NCBI GenBank assembly: GCA_029879725.1
Contig: JAOUPR010000012.1
Span: 1-57,188 of the forward strand
Origin: Gemmatimonadota bacterium
Lineage (GTDB): Bacteria > Gemmatimonadota > Gemmatimonadetes > Longimicrobiales > Gaopeijiaceae
DNA length: 57,188 nucleotides
Direction: 5' to 3'
The notes beneath the pieces are model-generated. The model made no database searches and was not told the DNA's origin. It worked only from the letters and a program-made list of their open reading frames with translations. Positions 37,324 through 46,370 of this stretch are shown here, piece by piece (position 1 is the stretch's first letter; every line of letters starts with the position of its first letter). A program made the translations under genes and the position numbers.

Positions 37324-37473
37324 TCAGGCCTTTCCGGCGGTCTCCAGAACGAGCAGCACGAGCCCGACGGAGAGGATGATCGCCACCGCGTTGGTGCCCA
37401 CGGCCACCATGGCGACGATTGTCCAGAAGATCATGTGCGTAAAGAGGTATCCCCCTGGCACCAGGTCCCGCAT
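37324..37473 (-). CDS. 49-residue predicted membrane protein
   Basis: A very short gene encoding 49 residues, mainly hydrophobic (FWTIVAMVAVGTNAVAIILS), with one or two membrane helices. GGGAG six bases before ATG 37473 supports the start. It has its own candidate promoter upstream and a strong terminator downstream, so it is a single-gene unit. No family recognised. A longer frame starting at 37584 is possible but would read through the promoter. Confidence 0.6.
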   Translation of the reverse strand: MRDLVPGGYLFTHMIFWTIVAMVAVGTNAVAIILSVGLVLLVLETAGKA

Positions 37474-37515
37474 GGATGTCTCCCGTCGAGCGTGCATGTT
37501 CGGTCGGTCCCGGAG

Positions 37516-37544
37516 AATATGCGGTCCACCGGCCGCGCTGTCAC
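37516..37544 (-). promoter_or_regulatory. Candidate sigma-70 type promoter of the 49-residue protein gene
   Basis: Minus strand GTGACA (37544-37539), a 17-base spacer, then CATATT (37521-37516). It stands about 40 bases before the start codon at 37473. The A/T-rich -10 is unusual in this GC-rich sequence. Confidence 0.4.
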
Positions 37545-37583
37545 CCCCCCGGCGAGCGCACGGCACGCCCGGGGCGGAGTGCA

Positions 37584-38072
37584 TCAGTCGAAGGCGTCCG
37601 CGGTGGGCGGCCCACCTTCGCCCCGGCCCACCCGCTGGCGCGCCTCCGCCAGGTATCCGGGCTCGAGACGGAGAAGGCTGCTGATCTTCCGCATCAGGTA
37701 GCTCTCCTTCCCCGCCAGATCACCGTCGGAGTAGACCAGCCCCCACATGATCTCGGCCAGGACCATCTTCTGCCCCAGAGAATAGTGCTCCGCGATCAGG
37801 CTGGTGAACTGCCAGAGGTCCACCGCCTCGCGGCGCGCCTGTGCCGCCAGCTCGAGCAGCCGTGCGGCCTCGGCCTGGTCCAATCCGAAATGCCTCCGCA
37901 CCGCCGAATCCACGTGCGCCTGCTCGTCTTCGGTGAACTCGTCGTCGGCGTGGGCCAGCTCCAGGAGAAGGGCGCACGCGGCGAGGCGAAGATCGTGACG
38001 CGTGGCCTCCTCACCACTCTCGGGACCGGGCGACATCGCGGAACTGAAGAACGACCGGATTGCCTCCAGCAC
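37584..38072 (-). CDS. TerB-like (tellurite resistance TerB family) protein
   Basis: A 162-residue helical protein of the TerB/DjlA-N family. Acidic metal-binding style motif ELAHADDEFTEDEQ appears near residue 45 and a second copy, YSDGDLAGKESYLMRKI, near 125; both fit the family duplicated helix-loop pattern. GTG at 38072 follows GGAGG by five bases and is preferred to an internal ATG. The protein is probably soluble or membrane-associated; the role is unknown. It is 26 bases after the ABC-2 permease gene. Confidence 0.78.
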   Translation of the reverse strand: MLEAIRSFFSSAMSPGPESGEEATRHDLRLAACALLLELAHADDEFTEDEQAHVDSAVRRHFGLDQAEAARLLELAAQARREAVDLWQFTSLIAEHYSLGQKMVLAEIMWGLVYSDGDLAGKESYLMRKISSLLRLEPGYLAEARQRVGRGEGGPPTADAFD

Positions 38073-38098
38073 GGGCACCTCCGTGGAGAAGTGTCTGC

Positions 38099-39796
38099 TC
38101 AGAAGTCCACACTGTGCACCCGGCGAACGCCGGCGCGCAACGGGAGCCAGATGGTGAGCGCGGTGAGGAGCGTGGCCCCGGCTACTCCCAGAACGAGGGG
38201 GACCACCGAAACCTGGGCCTCGCCCTCGCGGAGGCGAGAGGCCAGAAAATGGTAGACCGGCCACGCCTCCAGGGCGACGACCGCCCCCAGATACGCCACC
38301 GCGGCCATCATGAACAGGAGCCCCCCGAAGGACGTGGGAATCTCGGCCACGTTCTCCGTGTCGTAGTTGGGAAAGAGCGCACCGATCCCCAACGCCAGCG
38401 CGTTGAGCGCCAGGGTGATCCCCACCATCGTGACCGACGTCATGACCAGGATGAAGGGTGAGGCCTGGAGCACCACGTTGGTGATCACGATGAGGGGGAG
38501 CGCCACCACCAGGAGGGGGACCGTCCCCACCCAGTACTTGGCCCAGAAGAGGGAGCCGATGTCCAGCGGGGAGGAGCGGATGAGCCACATCATCCGCCCT
38601 TCGATGGAGATGGCCGGAAAGACGAAGCGCGCGGCGATGGCGGCCACCACGAATCCCGCCAACCCGAGGTTCAGGAAGGAGACCAGATTGATGAGGAAGA
38701 AGGAGACCTGCTCGCCGGTGTACAGCGGGAGCACCGTGATGTTGTACACGTACACGGCCACCAGCACCCCCAGCAGGATGAGCTGGGACCACTGGGTCGT
38801 ATCGCGGAAGAAGACCCGAACCTCCTTGGCCACCAGCCCACGCGTGCTGGCCCGCGCACCGGACATCATCCTCTCGATGAACGCTCCCCGGGTCCGTCCC
38901 GCCCTGCGCTCCGCCCCTTCCTGCGCCCGGGTGAATCCGGCCCCGAAATAGCGCACGTGAAGCCAGCCGCCCAGCACCACGGCCGCCGCCGCCGTGCTCC
39001 ACAGGAAGAGGAAGGGAAAGGGCTGGAAGAATCCGTTGAGGTGCGACATGAGCGCATCGGCCGCCCACTCGCTGGGGAGCCAGGGAGACGTCGGGGTGCG
39101 CAGCACCGCCATGAAGTCCACCAGATCCCTGAACTCCTCCGGGCGCATGAGGCGCTCGGGACGCACGAAGCGGAACAGGGCGATGACCCCGGCGGCGGCG
39201 AACAGGCCGATCAGAGCCAGGAGATCGCGGGTCCGGCGCGCCGGAAAGACGTTGACCAGCACGAGGGTCGCGGCGCTTCCCACCACCGCCGGGATGACGA
39301 GGAAGGGAAGGACGGTCACCGCGGCGAGGAGATAGAAGACCGGTGACCCCGCGTACACCACTCCGTAGGCCGCCACGATGGGAACGGCCATGAGCACCAC
39401 CATCCACGACGAGTCCATCATCGTCTCCGCCAGGCGGGCTCCGTAGACGTAGAAGGGGTCCGCCGGCGAAGCGACCACCAACTCCAGATCCTCGGACAGG
39501 AAGAAGGTGGAGAGCGACGTGATCACGTTGGAGAGGAGGAGGATCATGAGGAAGGTGACGAACGCCAGCCCCAGGAGCTTGGCGGCCAGGAGATCACCGA
39601 TCCCCTGGGTTCCGCGAAAGTACAGGAGCATGCGGTAGATGACCGCGAAGACCATCCCCCAGAACACGAGACCCACGAAGCCCAGGAGGAACGCCTTGGA
39701 GAGCCGGCCCTCGGCGGTGCGGGCCCGATTGATCTTGGTGCGGAGCTTGGGCCGGAGAAGCCAGAGGATTCCCGGGCGCGACGTCTCGGCGGTCAT
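38099..39796 (-). CDS. ABC-2 type export permease
   Basis: A 565-residue membrane protein with roughly a dozen hydrophobic segments and the ABC-2 permease look: a long loop around residues 330-360 (FTRAQEGAERRAGRTRG) and the SLSTFFLSEDLELVVASP stretch near residue 100 seen in putative ABC exporter families. It is paired with the ATPase upstream; the starts and stops overlap by four bases (ATGA). The substrate exported is unknown. Confidence 0.85.
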   Translation of the reverse strand: MTAETSRPGILWLLRPKLRTKINRARTAEGRLSKAFLLGFVGLVFWGMVFAVIYRMLLYFRGTQGIGDLLAAKLLGLAFVTFLMILLLSNVITSLSTFFLSEDLELVVASPADPFYVYGARLAETMMDSSWMVVLMAVPIVAAYGVVYAGSPVFYLLAAVTVLPFLVIPAVVGSAATLVLVNVFPARRTRDLLALIGLFAAAGVIALFRFVRPERLMRPEEFRDLVDFMAVLRTPTSPWLPSEWAADALMSHLNGFFQPFPFLFLWSTAAAAVVLGGWLHVRYFGAGFTRAQEGAERRAGRTRGAFIERMMSGARASTRGLVAKEVRVFFRDTTQWSQLILLGVLVAVYVYNITVLPLYTGEQVSFFLINLVSFLNLGLAGFVVAAIAARFVFPAISIEGRMMWLIRSSPLDIGSLFWAKYWVGTVPLLVVALPLIVITNVVLQASPFILVMTSVTMVGITLALNALALGIGALFPNYDTENVAEIPTSFGGLLFMMAAVAYLGAVVALEAWPVYHFLASRLREGEAQVSVVPLVLGVAGATLLTALTIWLPLRAGVRRVHSVDF

Positions 39797-40632
39797 CCCT
39801 CGATGGCCTCGTGAAGGCTCTGGACCAGATCCGCGATGGCCTCCCCCCCCGTGACCTTCAGGAAGATGTCCTCCAGGTGGGCCCTGTCCTCGCCCTCGCC
39901 TCGCTCACCGGACTGGGCCCGGAGCTCGTCCATGGTTCCCAGCGCGATGATGCGGCCCTGGTTCATGATGGCGATGCGGTCGCACAGCGCCTCGGCCACC
40001 TCGAGGGTGTGGGTGGAGAGGAACACGGTGCCCCCTCCGTCGACGTAGGTGCGGAAGAGGTCCTTGAGCACGCGCGCGGACCGGGGGTCCAGCCCCACCA
40101 TGGGCTCGTCCACCACCACCAGCTTGGGATGATGGATCAGAGCGGAGCTGATCAGGAGCTTCTGGCGCATCCCGTGGGAGTAGCTCTCGATGAGCTCGTC
40201 CTTCCAGGGCGTGAGGTGGAACAACTCCAGGAGTCGATCCGCCTGCCCCTCCACGGCGTCTCCTTCCCTTCCCCACAGCCCCGCCACGAACCGGAGGAAC
40301 TCGCCTCCGGTCAGCTTCTCGTAGAGAAAGGGACGGTCGGGGATGTACCCCACCTGAGACTTGGCCGCGTCGGGCTCGGCCGACAGGTCGGCCCCACCCA
40401 CCAGGATACGGCCTTCGCTGGGCTGGAGGACTCCGGCGACCATACGGATGGTCGTGGTCTTCCCCGCCCCGTTGGGGCCGAGGAACCCGAAGATCTCACC
40501 CCGCTGCACGGTGAGATCCAGGCCCGCCACGGCGGTGAACCCTCCATACCGCTTCACGACGCCCTGAAGCTCCAGCATCGCTGTATCCTGCACCCTACCG
40601 GACGGATCGGGGGTCGGCTCCTTGGGCTCCAC
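39793..40632 (-). CDS. ABC exporter ATP-binding protein
   Basis: A 279-residue ABC ATPase with Walker A GPNGAGKTTTIRM, Q loop region VGYIPDRPFLYEKL, signature SYSHGMRQKLLISSAL and Walker B LVVVDEPMVGLDP. The GTG at 40632 is chosen because AAAGGAG stands six bases before it; ATG at 40578 would start directly at the domain. It pairs with the ABC-2 permease that overlaps its stop. The upstream transglutaminase-like gene ends 14 bases away, so all three are one operon. Confidence 0.9.
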   Translation of the reverse strand: MEPKEPTPDPSGRVQDTAMLELQGVVKRYGGFTAVAGLDLTVQRGEIFGFLGPNGAGKTTTIRMVAGVLQPSEGRILVGGADLSAEPDAAKSQVGYIPDRPFLYEKLTGGEFLRFVAGLWGREGDAVEGQADRLLELFHLTPWKDELIESYSHGMRQKLLISSALIHHPKLVVVDEPMVGLDPRSARVLKDLFRTYVDGGGTVFLSTHTLEVAEALCDRIAIMNQGRIIALGTMDELRAQSGERGEGEDRAHLEDIFLKVTGGEAIADLVQSLHEAIEG

Positions 40633-40646
40633 GCGAACTCCTTTGG

Positions 40647-42191
40647 TCACGATTGGTCGATCACTTCGATGTCCAGATTCCCGATGAGGCGCACGATCTC
40701 CACCTGCTGGGCCAACCCGCCGACGATGAACCGCAGGTGGGAAGCGTCGGCAGGGTACTGCCCGAAGGTGGGGTCCACCGCGACCCATTCGCCCAGCCAC
40801 ACCTCCGGCCACGCGTGGTAGAAGAAGGCTCCGTTCACGTAGACCAGGCCCACCGCGGTACGCGCGGGAAGCCCCAGCGCGCGAGCCATCGCCACGTAGA
40901 GCACCGTGTGCTCGTTGCAGTCTCCCCTCAGCGTTTCCAGCACCTGGACGGCGTTGGGCACCGAGACGGTGATGCTCTTCTCCAGCATGTGGTACACGGC
41001 GGTCGTGAGCTGCCGGGCCACGTTCTTCGGATCCTGCCGCCACTGGGTCCGGCGCGCCGTGATCTGCTGGGCCCGATCGATGATGCGCTGGTCGTCGCTC
41101 TGCACCAGGGGCTCGGGCTCGAGCGAGGCCCGCAGATCCATGCGGGGATACGGGAGGGAGTAGTCCGGCGCGAGGGCGTCCCACCGCTCTCGGCGCACGA
41201 TGAGGGTGTCACCCCGCAGCGTCTGCCTCCCCCCGTCGAGTTGGAAGCCCGCCAGGTCCACGCCCGTGAGGCGGAAACGGAGCTCCTCGAACTCCTCGAG
41301 GTTCTCGAGATCGACGTTGCTCTGGACGGCGGTGGACAGGATCACGTCCTCGTCCACGGTCGCCGCCCCGGCGAGGCGGGCGTCTTCCTGACTCTGGCGG
41401 GCCAACTCGTATTCGGTCTTCTCCATGGAGAACCCGAGGGCGCTGGACGCCGTGAGGATGCGGCCGTCCTCGTCCACCCAGCTCTCCACCCGTACCCCCC
41501 CGAAAGTCTCCGCGATGCGCCAGGCGGGAACCGAGTCGTACCGCGCGGGCTCCCACCTACCGGTCGCGGGGGTGAGCGCCGCGCTGTCGGGAATGACGAG
41601 CGTGTCGTGCTCCAGGACCTCCACCTCCACCGGGCGGGTGCTGAGCGTGGTCGGATCGAACACGGATAGCCGCACCCGCCGCCCCACCTCCAGCCCCTCT
41701 CCCATGGCGACCCGGATGGGCACGACGGACGACATCACCGGCGGCTGCGGGAGGCGGAAGGAGAGCGTCTGCTCACTCCCCTGGGAAAGAATCCGGACCT
41801 CGAGGGTGGTGTCGGGCGTGAGCTCGCCCGTGGCCGCGAAGCGTCCGACCTCGCTGTCCAGGGTGAAGGAGAACTCCTCCATCACCAGGCTGGGTCCGAG
41901 GCGCACGGTGGTGCGCGCCACCGCCCGGCCCGTCTGGCCCAGAGCGGGGAGTTCGAGGCTCATCACGTCTTCGAGCGAGAACCCGCCCGGCACGGTATCC
42001 AGTCGGGACGTCGCCTGCCCGACCGTGCGCCCGCCCATGGTGAGCGTGTAGAAGCTCATCCCGGGAGCCAGGGACAACGCCGCCTCCGCCAGGCGGGCGA
42101 GTTCCGGCTGGAAATACTCCCGGCGAGCCTGCCACCCCACCATCCCCAACCAGATGGCGAGGATGGACCCTCCCAGCAGTCGACGTGCCAT
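40647..42191 (-). CDS. Transglutaminase-like membrane-anchored protein
   Basis: A 514-residue protein with an N-terminal membrane anchor (GGSILAIWLGMVGW) and a C-terminal transglutaminase-like domain. The triad is complete: Cys425 (RGDCNEHTVLYVAMA), His459 (FFYHAWPEVW) and Asp473 (WVAVDPTFGQ). The large middle region (40-380) is beta-rich. Such proteins act as cysteine proteases or crosslinkers in the periplasm. It is the first gene of a set with an ABC-2 exporter. Confidence 0.85.
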   Translation of the reverse strand: MARRLLGGSILAIWLGMVGWQARREYFQPELARLAEAALSLAPGMSFYTLTMGGRTVGQATSRLDTVPGGFSLEDVMSLELPALGQTGRAVARTTVRLGPSLVMEEFSFTLDSEVGRFAATGELTPDTTLEVRILSQGSEQTLSFRLPQPPVMSSVVPIRVAMGEGLEVGRRVRLSVFDPTTLSTRPVEVEVLEHDTLVIPDSAALTPATGRWEPARYDSVPAWRIAETFGGVRVESWVDEDGRILTASSALGFSMEKTEYELARQSQEDARLAGAATVDEDVILSTAVQSNVDLENLEEFEELRFRLTGVDLAGFQLDGGRQTLRGDTLIVRRERWDALAPDYSLPYPRMDLRASLEPEPLVQSDDQRIIDRAQQITARRTQWRQDPKNVARQLTTAVYHMLEKSITVSVPNAVQVLETLRGDCNEHTVLYVAMARALGLPARTAVGLVYVNGAFFYHAWPEVWLGEWVAVDPTFGQYPADASHLRFIVGGLAQQVEIVRLIGNLDIEVIDQS

Positions 42192-42299
42192 GCCGTGCCT
42201 TTCTCCGGTCGAAATCGGGTGGATCGGGACAGAAAACGATGGGGGGGTCCTTCGTTACCCCTCACCCTCCCGTTCCGGTCCCCATGATACCCCGGCGGG

Positions 42300-42824
42300 T
42301 CATCCGTGCCCCGGAAACCGCTCCCGGATCAGCGACTTCACCGCTTGTGAGAACACGGTCTCCTCATACTCCGTGGACACCACCACCACCAGGTCCAGGG
42401 GGGGCTCTCCCTCGGACACGTGGTCCACCAGGATCTCGGAAAGCACCGCGGCGGCATCCTCCGCTCCCATGTCCCCCACGCCGAGTCCGAAGGGAGGGAG
42501 CGCCACGGAACTGAGCCCCCACTCCGCTGCCCGTCTCAGACCGTTCCGCACCGCTCTCTGGACGTTGAGACTGGTCTGCGGCTCGTTCACCTCGCTCACC
42601 GACGCGTGGATGAGGAAGGGCTGGGGAATCCCTCCACCCGGCGTCATCACGGCGGCGCCGGACGGGAGGCTCTCGAGCTCCTCCAGGCGGGCCTCCACTC
42701 CGGCGCCGGCCCGCAGCCCGACGTCACGCGACAGGGCCGAGACGGGAGCCAGGTCCGAACGGATGGGCCGCATGATCCCCTCCACCTCCTGATCCAGGAG
42801 ATGGCCCCGCACGACACGGATCAT
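42300..42824 (-). CDS. Divergent macro domain protein
   Basis: A 174-residue protein with the macro-domain plan: MIRVVRGHLLDQEVEGIMRP, a GAAVMTPGGG loop, then RAVRNGLRRAAEWGLSSVAL with PPFGLGVGDM in place of the ribose/phosphate loop. The canonical NAAN motif after the first strand is replaced by MRPIRS, so ADP-ribose binding is uncertain. ATG at 42824 overlaps the stop of the TPR gene upstream (ATGA). Confidence 0.72.
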   Translation of the reverse strand: MIRVVRGHLLDQEVEGIMRPIRSDLAPVSALSRDVGLRAGAGVEARLEELESLPSGAAVMTPGGGIPQPFLIHASVSEVNEPQTSLNVQRAVRNGLRRAAEWGLSSVALPPFGLGVGDMGAEDAAAVLSEILVDHVSEGEPPLDLVVVVSTEYEETVFSQAVKSLIRERFPGHG

Positions 42825-43720
42825 CCGCGTTGCAGTTGCCGCGCCTTCCGGAACATCAGGGCGGCCTCCTCGGGCAGGTTCTTGCGGTCGAAGAGGATGC
42901 CCATGGCGTAGAACGCCTTGTGGTTGGTGGGCTGGAGCGCTGCGGCGCGCTCCAGAGCGGTCAACGCCTCGTCGTACTGCTCCAGCCTGTTGAGGGCCTC
43001 GCCCAGATAGTACAGGGCCACGGCGTGCTCGGGCGCTTCGTCGCAAACGGAACGAAGCTCCTCCTCCGCCTGCTCGTACAGTCCCCTCCGGAAGAACACG
43101 ACCCCCAGCGTGGAGCGCACTTCCACGTGCCCCGGATGGAAACGCAACGCCTTTCGAAGCACGGCGTCGGCCTCTTCGTAGCGGCCCAACATCCCCAGCG
43201 CCGAACCCACGCGATTCAACACCTCCGCGTTGTCGGCCTCGACCTTCTGGGCGGCTTCGAACTGCTCCAGGGCCAGGTCGAAGTGCCCCAGCGACTCGAA
43301 GATGCGGCCGAGGCTCAGACGGCCCCTCAGGTGGCCGGGATTCTCGGCGATGACCCCGCGATAGAGCTCGATGGCTTCGTTGATTCGCCCGTCGTCCACG
43401 AGATCGCCGGCGCGGGCCATCCTCTCCCCCACGGGGAGGGGCGCGGGACGGGACGAATCGTCGGAGACCAGTTCGAAGAACGCCATGGAGCGGGTGGTAC
43501 TCGCCTCCGTTTCCTTCTCGGAAGCGGCTTCGGCCGCCTTCCGGGCCAGCTCCTTCTTCTCTTCCTCCCGGAGTGCCTCCACGGCGCGGAGCACCTCGGC
43601 GGCACGCGCCACCACGGGACCGCGGAGCTTGTCCACCGAGTCCAGGAACGCCACGCCGTCCAGGAGATCACCCTGTACGTCGTCGGCCTCCGTCCCCCCC
43701 GGCTTCCGATTCCCCCCCAT
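42821..43720 (-). CDS. TPR repeat protein
   Basis: A 299-residue protein: an N-terminal helical region with a Lys/Glu/Ala-rich coiled coil (EALREEEKKELARKAAEAAS) and at least five TPR units from about residue 100 (for example EAIELYRGVIAENPGHLRGR and EADAVLRKALRFHPGHVEVR). TPRs hold protein partners. ATG at 43720 overlaps the cutA stop (TGATG) and the gene overlaps the macro-domain gene downstream. The specific partner is not known. Confidence 0.82.
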   Translation of the reverse strand: MGGNRKPGGTEADDVQGDLLDGVAFLDSVDKLRGPVVARAAEVLRAVEALREEEKKELARKAAEAASEKETEASTTRSMAFFELVSDDSSRPAPLPVGERMARAGDLVDDGRINEAIELYRGVIAENPGHLRGRLSLGRIFESLGHFDLALEQFEAAQKVEADNAEVLNRVGSALGMLGRYEEADAVLRKALRFHPGHVEVRSTLGVVFFRRGLYEQAEEELRSVCDEAPEHAVALYYLGEALNRLEQYDEALTALERAAALQPTNHKAFYAMGILFDRKNLPEEAALMFRKARQLQRG

Positions 43721-44067
43721 CACACGCCTCCGCGGGTCTCGCCCGCCACCCACGCGAGATACCGTTCGGACCCGGCGGTCACGGGCAGGGCCACGACCTC
43801 GGGCACGTCGTACGGGTGGAGCTCGTGCACCCGGTCGCACAGCGCCGGCACGCATTCGTCGGTGGTCTTGATCACCAGCAGGACCTCCTCTTCACGCCGC
43901 ACTTCGCCCTCCCAGCGATACACGGAGGTGATGGAAGGCACCAAGCTGACGCACGCCGCCAGCCGCCCCTCCACCAAAGCGCAGGCCAGGGTCTCCGCCT
44001 CCTCCCTCCCCGGTGCGGTGACCAGCACCGCCACGACCCTCGCCGGCGGAGCCGTCGCCACACTCAT
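43720..44067 (-). CDS. cutA: Divalent-cation tolerance protein CutA
   Basis: A 115-residue CutA1 protein: VTAPGREEAETLACALVEGR, the LAACVSLVP strand and YRWEGEVRREEEVLLVIKT, then HPYDVPEVVALPV. CutA1 is a small trimeric protein connected with copper and other metal tolerance. ATG at 44067 overlaps the stop of the acyl-CoA ligase gene (ATGA). Full length, no anomalies. Confidence 0.94.
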   Translation of the reverse strand: MSVATAPPARVVAVLVTAPGREEAETLACALVEGRLAACVSLVPSITSVYRWEGEVRREEEVLLVIKTTDECVPALCDRVHELHPYDVPEVVALPVTAGSERYLAWVAGETRGGV

Positions 44068-45917
44068 GGTCCGGCCACCACCACGGTATCCGTGAGGCCC
44101 TCATTGTACAGAGCTTCGATGACTTCATTCCAGCGTTCCTGCACGACGCGTCGCTTCACCTTGAGCGTAGGCGTGAGACACCCGTTCTGGATGGTGAGGT
44201 CCTCCTGGAGGAGGGCGATCTTCTTCGGGGTCTCGAAGGAGGCGAGGCCGTGCAGCCCCTTCTGTACCTCCCCCTCGATCAACTTCTTCACTTCTTCGGA
44301 TTGCAGGAGGGCCTCACGGCCGTTGGCGTCCACTCCCCGGGCGGCGGCCCAGGCTTCCAGATTCACGAACGACGGCACCACGAGGAGCGACACGAACCTC
44401 CGTCGGTCTCCCACCATCACGGCCTGCTCGATGAACGGATTGGCCTTGAGGCGGTTCTCGATGGGCTGGGGCGCCACGTTCTTGCCGGCCGCCGTGACGA
44501 TGATGTCCTTCTTCCTGTCCGTGATGCGCAGGAAACCATCTTCGTCCAACTCGCCGATGTCCCCGGTATGGAACCACTTCTCTTCGTCGATGGCTTCCGC
44601 GGTGGCCTCGGGCTTGAAGTAGTATCCCAGCATGACCTGGGGTCCGCGGATGAGGATCTCGCCGTCGTCGGCGATCCTGATCTCCGTCCCGGGGACGGCC
44701 TTCCCGACGGTCCCGATGCGGAAGTCGACCTGGGTGTTCACGTTGGTCACGGGGCTGGTCTCGGTGAGCCCGTACCCCTCCAGGATGGTGATCCCGATGG
44801 AGTAGAAGAACCGATTCAGGTCGGGGGCCAGGGGTGCGCCACCGCTCACGAAGTAGCGGATCCGACCTCCCATGGCGGCTCTCACCTTGGAGAACACGAG
44901 CTTGTCGGCGAGCCGGTACTGCATCCGCAGGAGCCCTCCTTCCCGCCCGCCCGCGAGTCGGAAGGCGGCCGCCCGGTCGGCAACACCGACCGCCCAGGCG
45001 ACGATGCGCGCCTTGACCCCCCGTGCCTCCATGACGCCGTTGTAGATCTTCTCGTACAAGCGCGGAACGGACACGACCACGGTGGGGCGCACGACCTGCA
45101 TGTCGTCCACCACCGTGAGCATGGAGCGCGCATAGGTGATGGTGCACCCTCGCGAAAAGAAGAGGTAGTCCACCATCCTCTGGAGGATGTGGGAGAGGGG
45201 GAGGAAGTTGAGCGTCTCGTCATCCTCTCCCAGGTAGAGGACGATGTCCGACGCCTCCACGTTGGAGAAGATGTTGTTGTGACTGAGCATCACGCCCTTG
45301 GGCGTCCCCGTGGTCCCCGAGGTGTAGAGGACGGTGGCCAGGTCGTCGGGCGCGGCCACGGCGGCCCGCCTGCGGAACTCGCCCTCCTCCCATCCCTCCA
45401 GGACCTCCGCCCCCTTCTCCATGAATGCCGCCCAGTCCATGACTCCTTCCGGGAGCTCCTCGGGAGGATCGAACACGACGATCTGCACCGGATGGGCACA
45501 CTCCTCACGAGCCTCCACCACCTTGGCCATCTGCTCTCCCGTGGAGACGAAGACCAGTCCGGAGCCCGAATCCTTCAGGATGTACGCCACCTGTGGCGCG
45601 GTGAGCGTGGAATAGATCGGGACGTCCACGATCCCCGCGCACAGACATCCGTAGTCGGCGAGCGCCCACTCGGGTCGGTTCTCGGAGAGGATGGCCGCGC
45701 GATCGCCACGGGAGAGGCCGATTCCGTCCAGGGCAGCCACGACATGACTCACGATCCCTTCGGCCTCGGCGTAGCTGATGTCCTGGAGCGTGTCCGGCGT
45801 GAGGAAACGCCGGAGCGCCGGAGCATCGCCCAGGTCGTCCACCGCGCGGGTGAACAACCCGGCGAGGGTCCCGGTGGGCACCGCGGTCTCGTTCCGTACG
45901 TACGTCAGACTGGACAT
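44064..45917 (-). CDS. Long-chain fatty-acid--CoA ligase (FadD15-type AMP-binding)
   Basis: A 617-residue acyl-CoA synthetase. The P-loop is LYTSGTTGTPKGVMLSHNN, the adenylate motif YGLTETSPV, and the GDIGELDEDGFLRITDRKK region precedes the catalytic Lys in AAGKNVAPQPIENRLK. It activates long-chain fatty acids. ATG at 45917 has AAAGGAGG upstream at good spacing. The 3' end overlaps cutA. Confidence 0.92.
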   Translation of the reverse strand: MSSLTYVRNETAVPTGTLAGLFTRAVDDLGDAPALRRFLTPDTLQDISYAEAEGIVSHVVAALDGIGLSRGDRAAILSENRPEWALADYGCLCAGIVDVPIYSTLTAPQVAYILKDSGSGLVFVSTGEQMAKVVEAREECAHPVQIVVFDPPEELPEGVMDWAAFMEKGAEVLEGWEEGEFRRRAAVAAPDDLATVLYTSGTTGTPKGVMLSHNNIFSNVEASDIVLYLGEDDETLNFLPLSHILQRMVDYLFFSRGCTITYARSMLTVVDDMQVVRPTVVVSVPRLYEKIYNGVMEARGVKARIVAWAVGVADRAAAFRLAGGREGGLLRMQYRLADKLVFSKVRAAMGGRIRYFVSGGAPLAPDLNRFFYSIGITILEGYGLTETSPVTNVNTQVDFRIGTVGKAVPGTEIRIADDGEILIRGPQVMLGYYFKPEATAEAIDEEKWFHTGDIGELDEDGFLRITDRKKDIIVTAAGKNVAPQPIENRLKANPFIEQAVMVGDRRRFVSLLVVPSFVNLEAWAAARGVDANGREALLQSEEVKKLIEGEVQKGLHGLASFETPKKIALLQEDLTIQNGCLTPTLKVKRRVVQERWNEVIEALYNEGLTDTVVVAGP

Positions 45918-45938
45918 GCGCCTCCTTTCCACAATCGG

Positions 45939-46370
45939 TCAGGCACGCTCCACGTCGATGGTCAGATCCACGTCCGACCGCAACGTGTGCAGGACACTGC
46001 AATATTTTTCGCGAGACAGATCCACGGCACGCCGCAACTTGGCCTCGTCCTCCTCGGCCGGCCCCGCGATCCGGTAGACCAGTCGGATGGCCTCGAACCG
46101 TCGCGGTGGCTCCTGCACCCGCCACCCATCCACCCGGACCTCGAGAGACTCCACGGGAACCCGCGACTTCTCGAGGATCATCACCAGGTCCACCCCCATG
46201 CACCCCGCCAGGGAGAGGAGCAGGAGATGGGTCGGGGACGGTGAGCCCTTCCCGCCGCTCTCCAGCCGGATCGTGGGACCGTCCGGTGGACCTCCGGTGA
46301 AGGACAGGCCCTCGCCCGTCCAGTGGAGGACGACCCGGGTGGACGGCTCGTCGTTCCTAGAAGAGCTCAT
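45939..46370 (-). CDS. OsmC family protein
   Basis: A 143-residue OsmC/Ohr-like protein with the two redox cysteines: Cys in SLAGCMGVDLVMILEKS and Cys in YCSVLHTLRSDVD. OsmC proteins reduce organic peroxides. It lies 21 bases before the acyl-CoA ligase gene, and its start overlaps the end of the TPR gene upstream by 14 bases. Confidence 0.9.
   Translation of the reverse strand: MSSSRNDEPSTRVVLHWTGEGLSFTGGPPDGPTIRLESGGKGSPSPTHLLLLSLAGCMGVDLVMILEKSRVPVESLEVRVDGWRVQEPPRRFEAIRLVYRIAGPAEEDEAKLRRAVDLSREKYCSVLHTLRSDVDLTIDVERA

Noticed and set aside
44250-46244. Plus-strand open frame of 664 codons
   Set aside because: Antisense to the acyl-CoA ligase and OsmC genes, which carry clear catalytic motifs.
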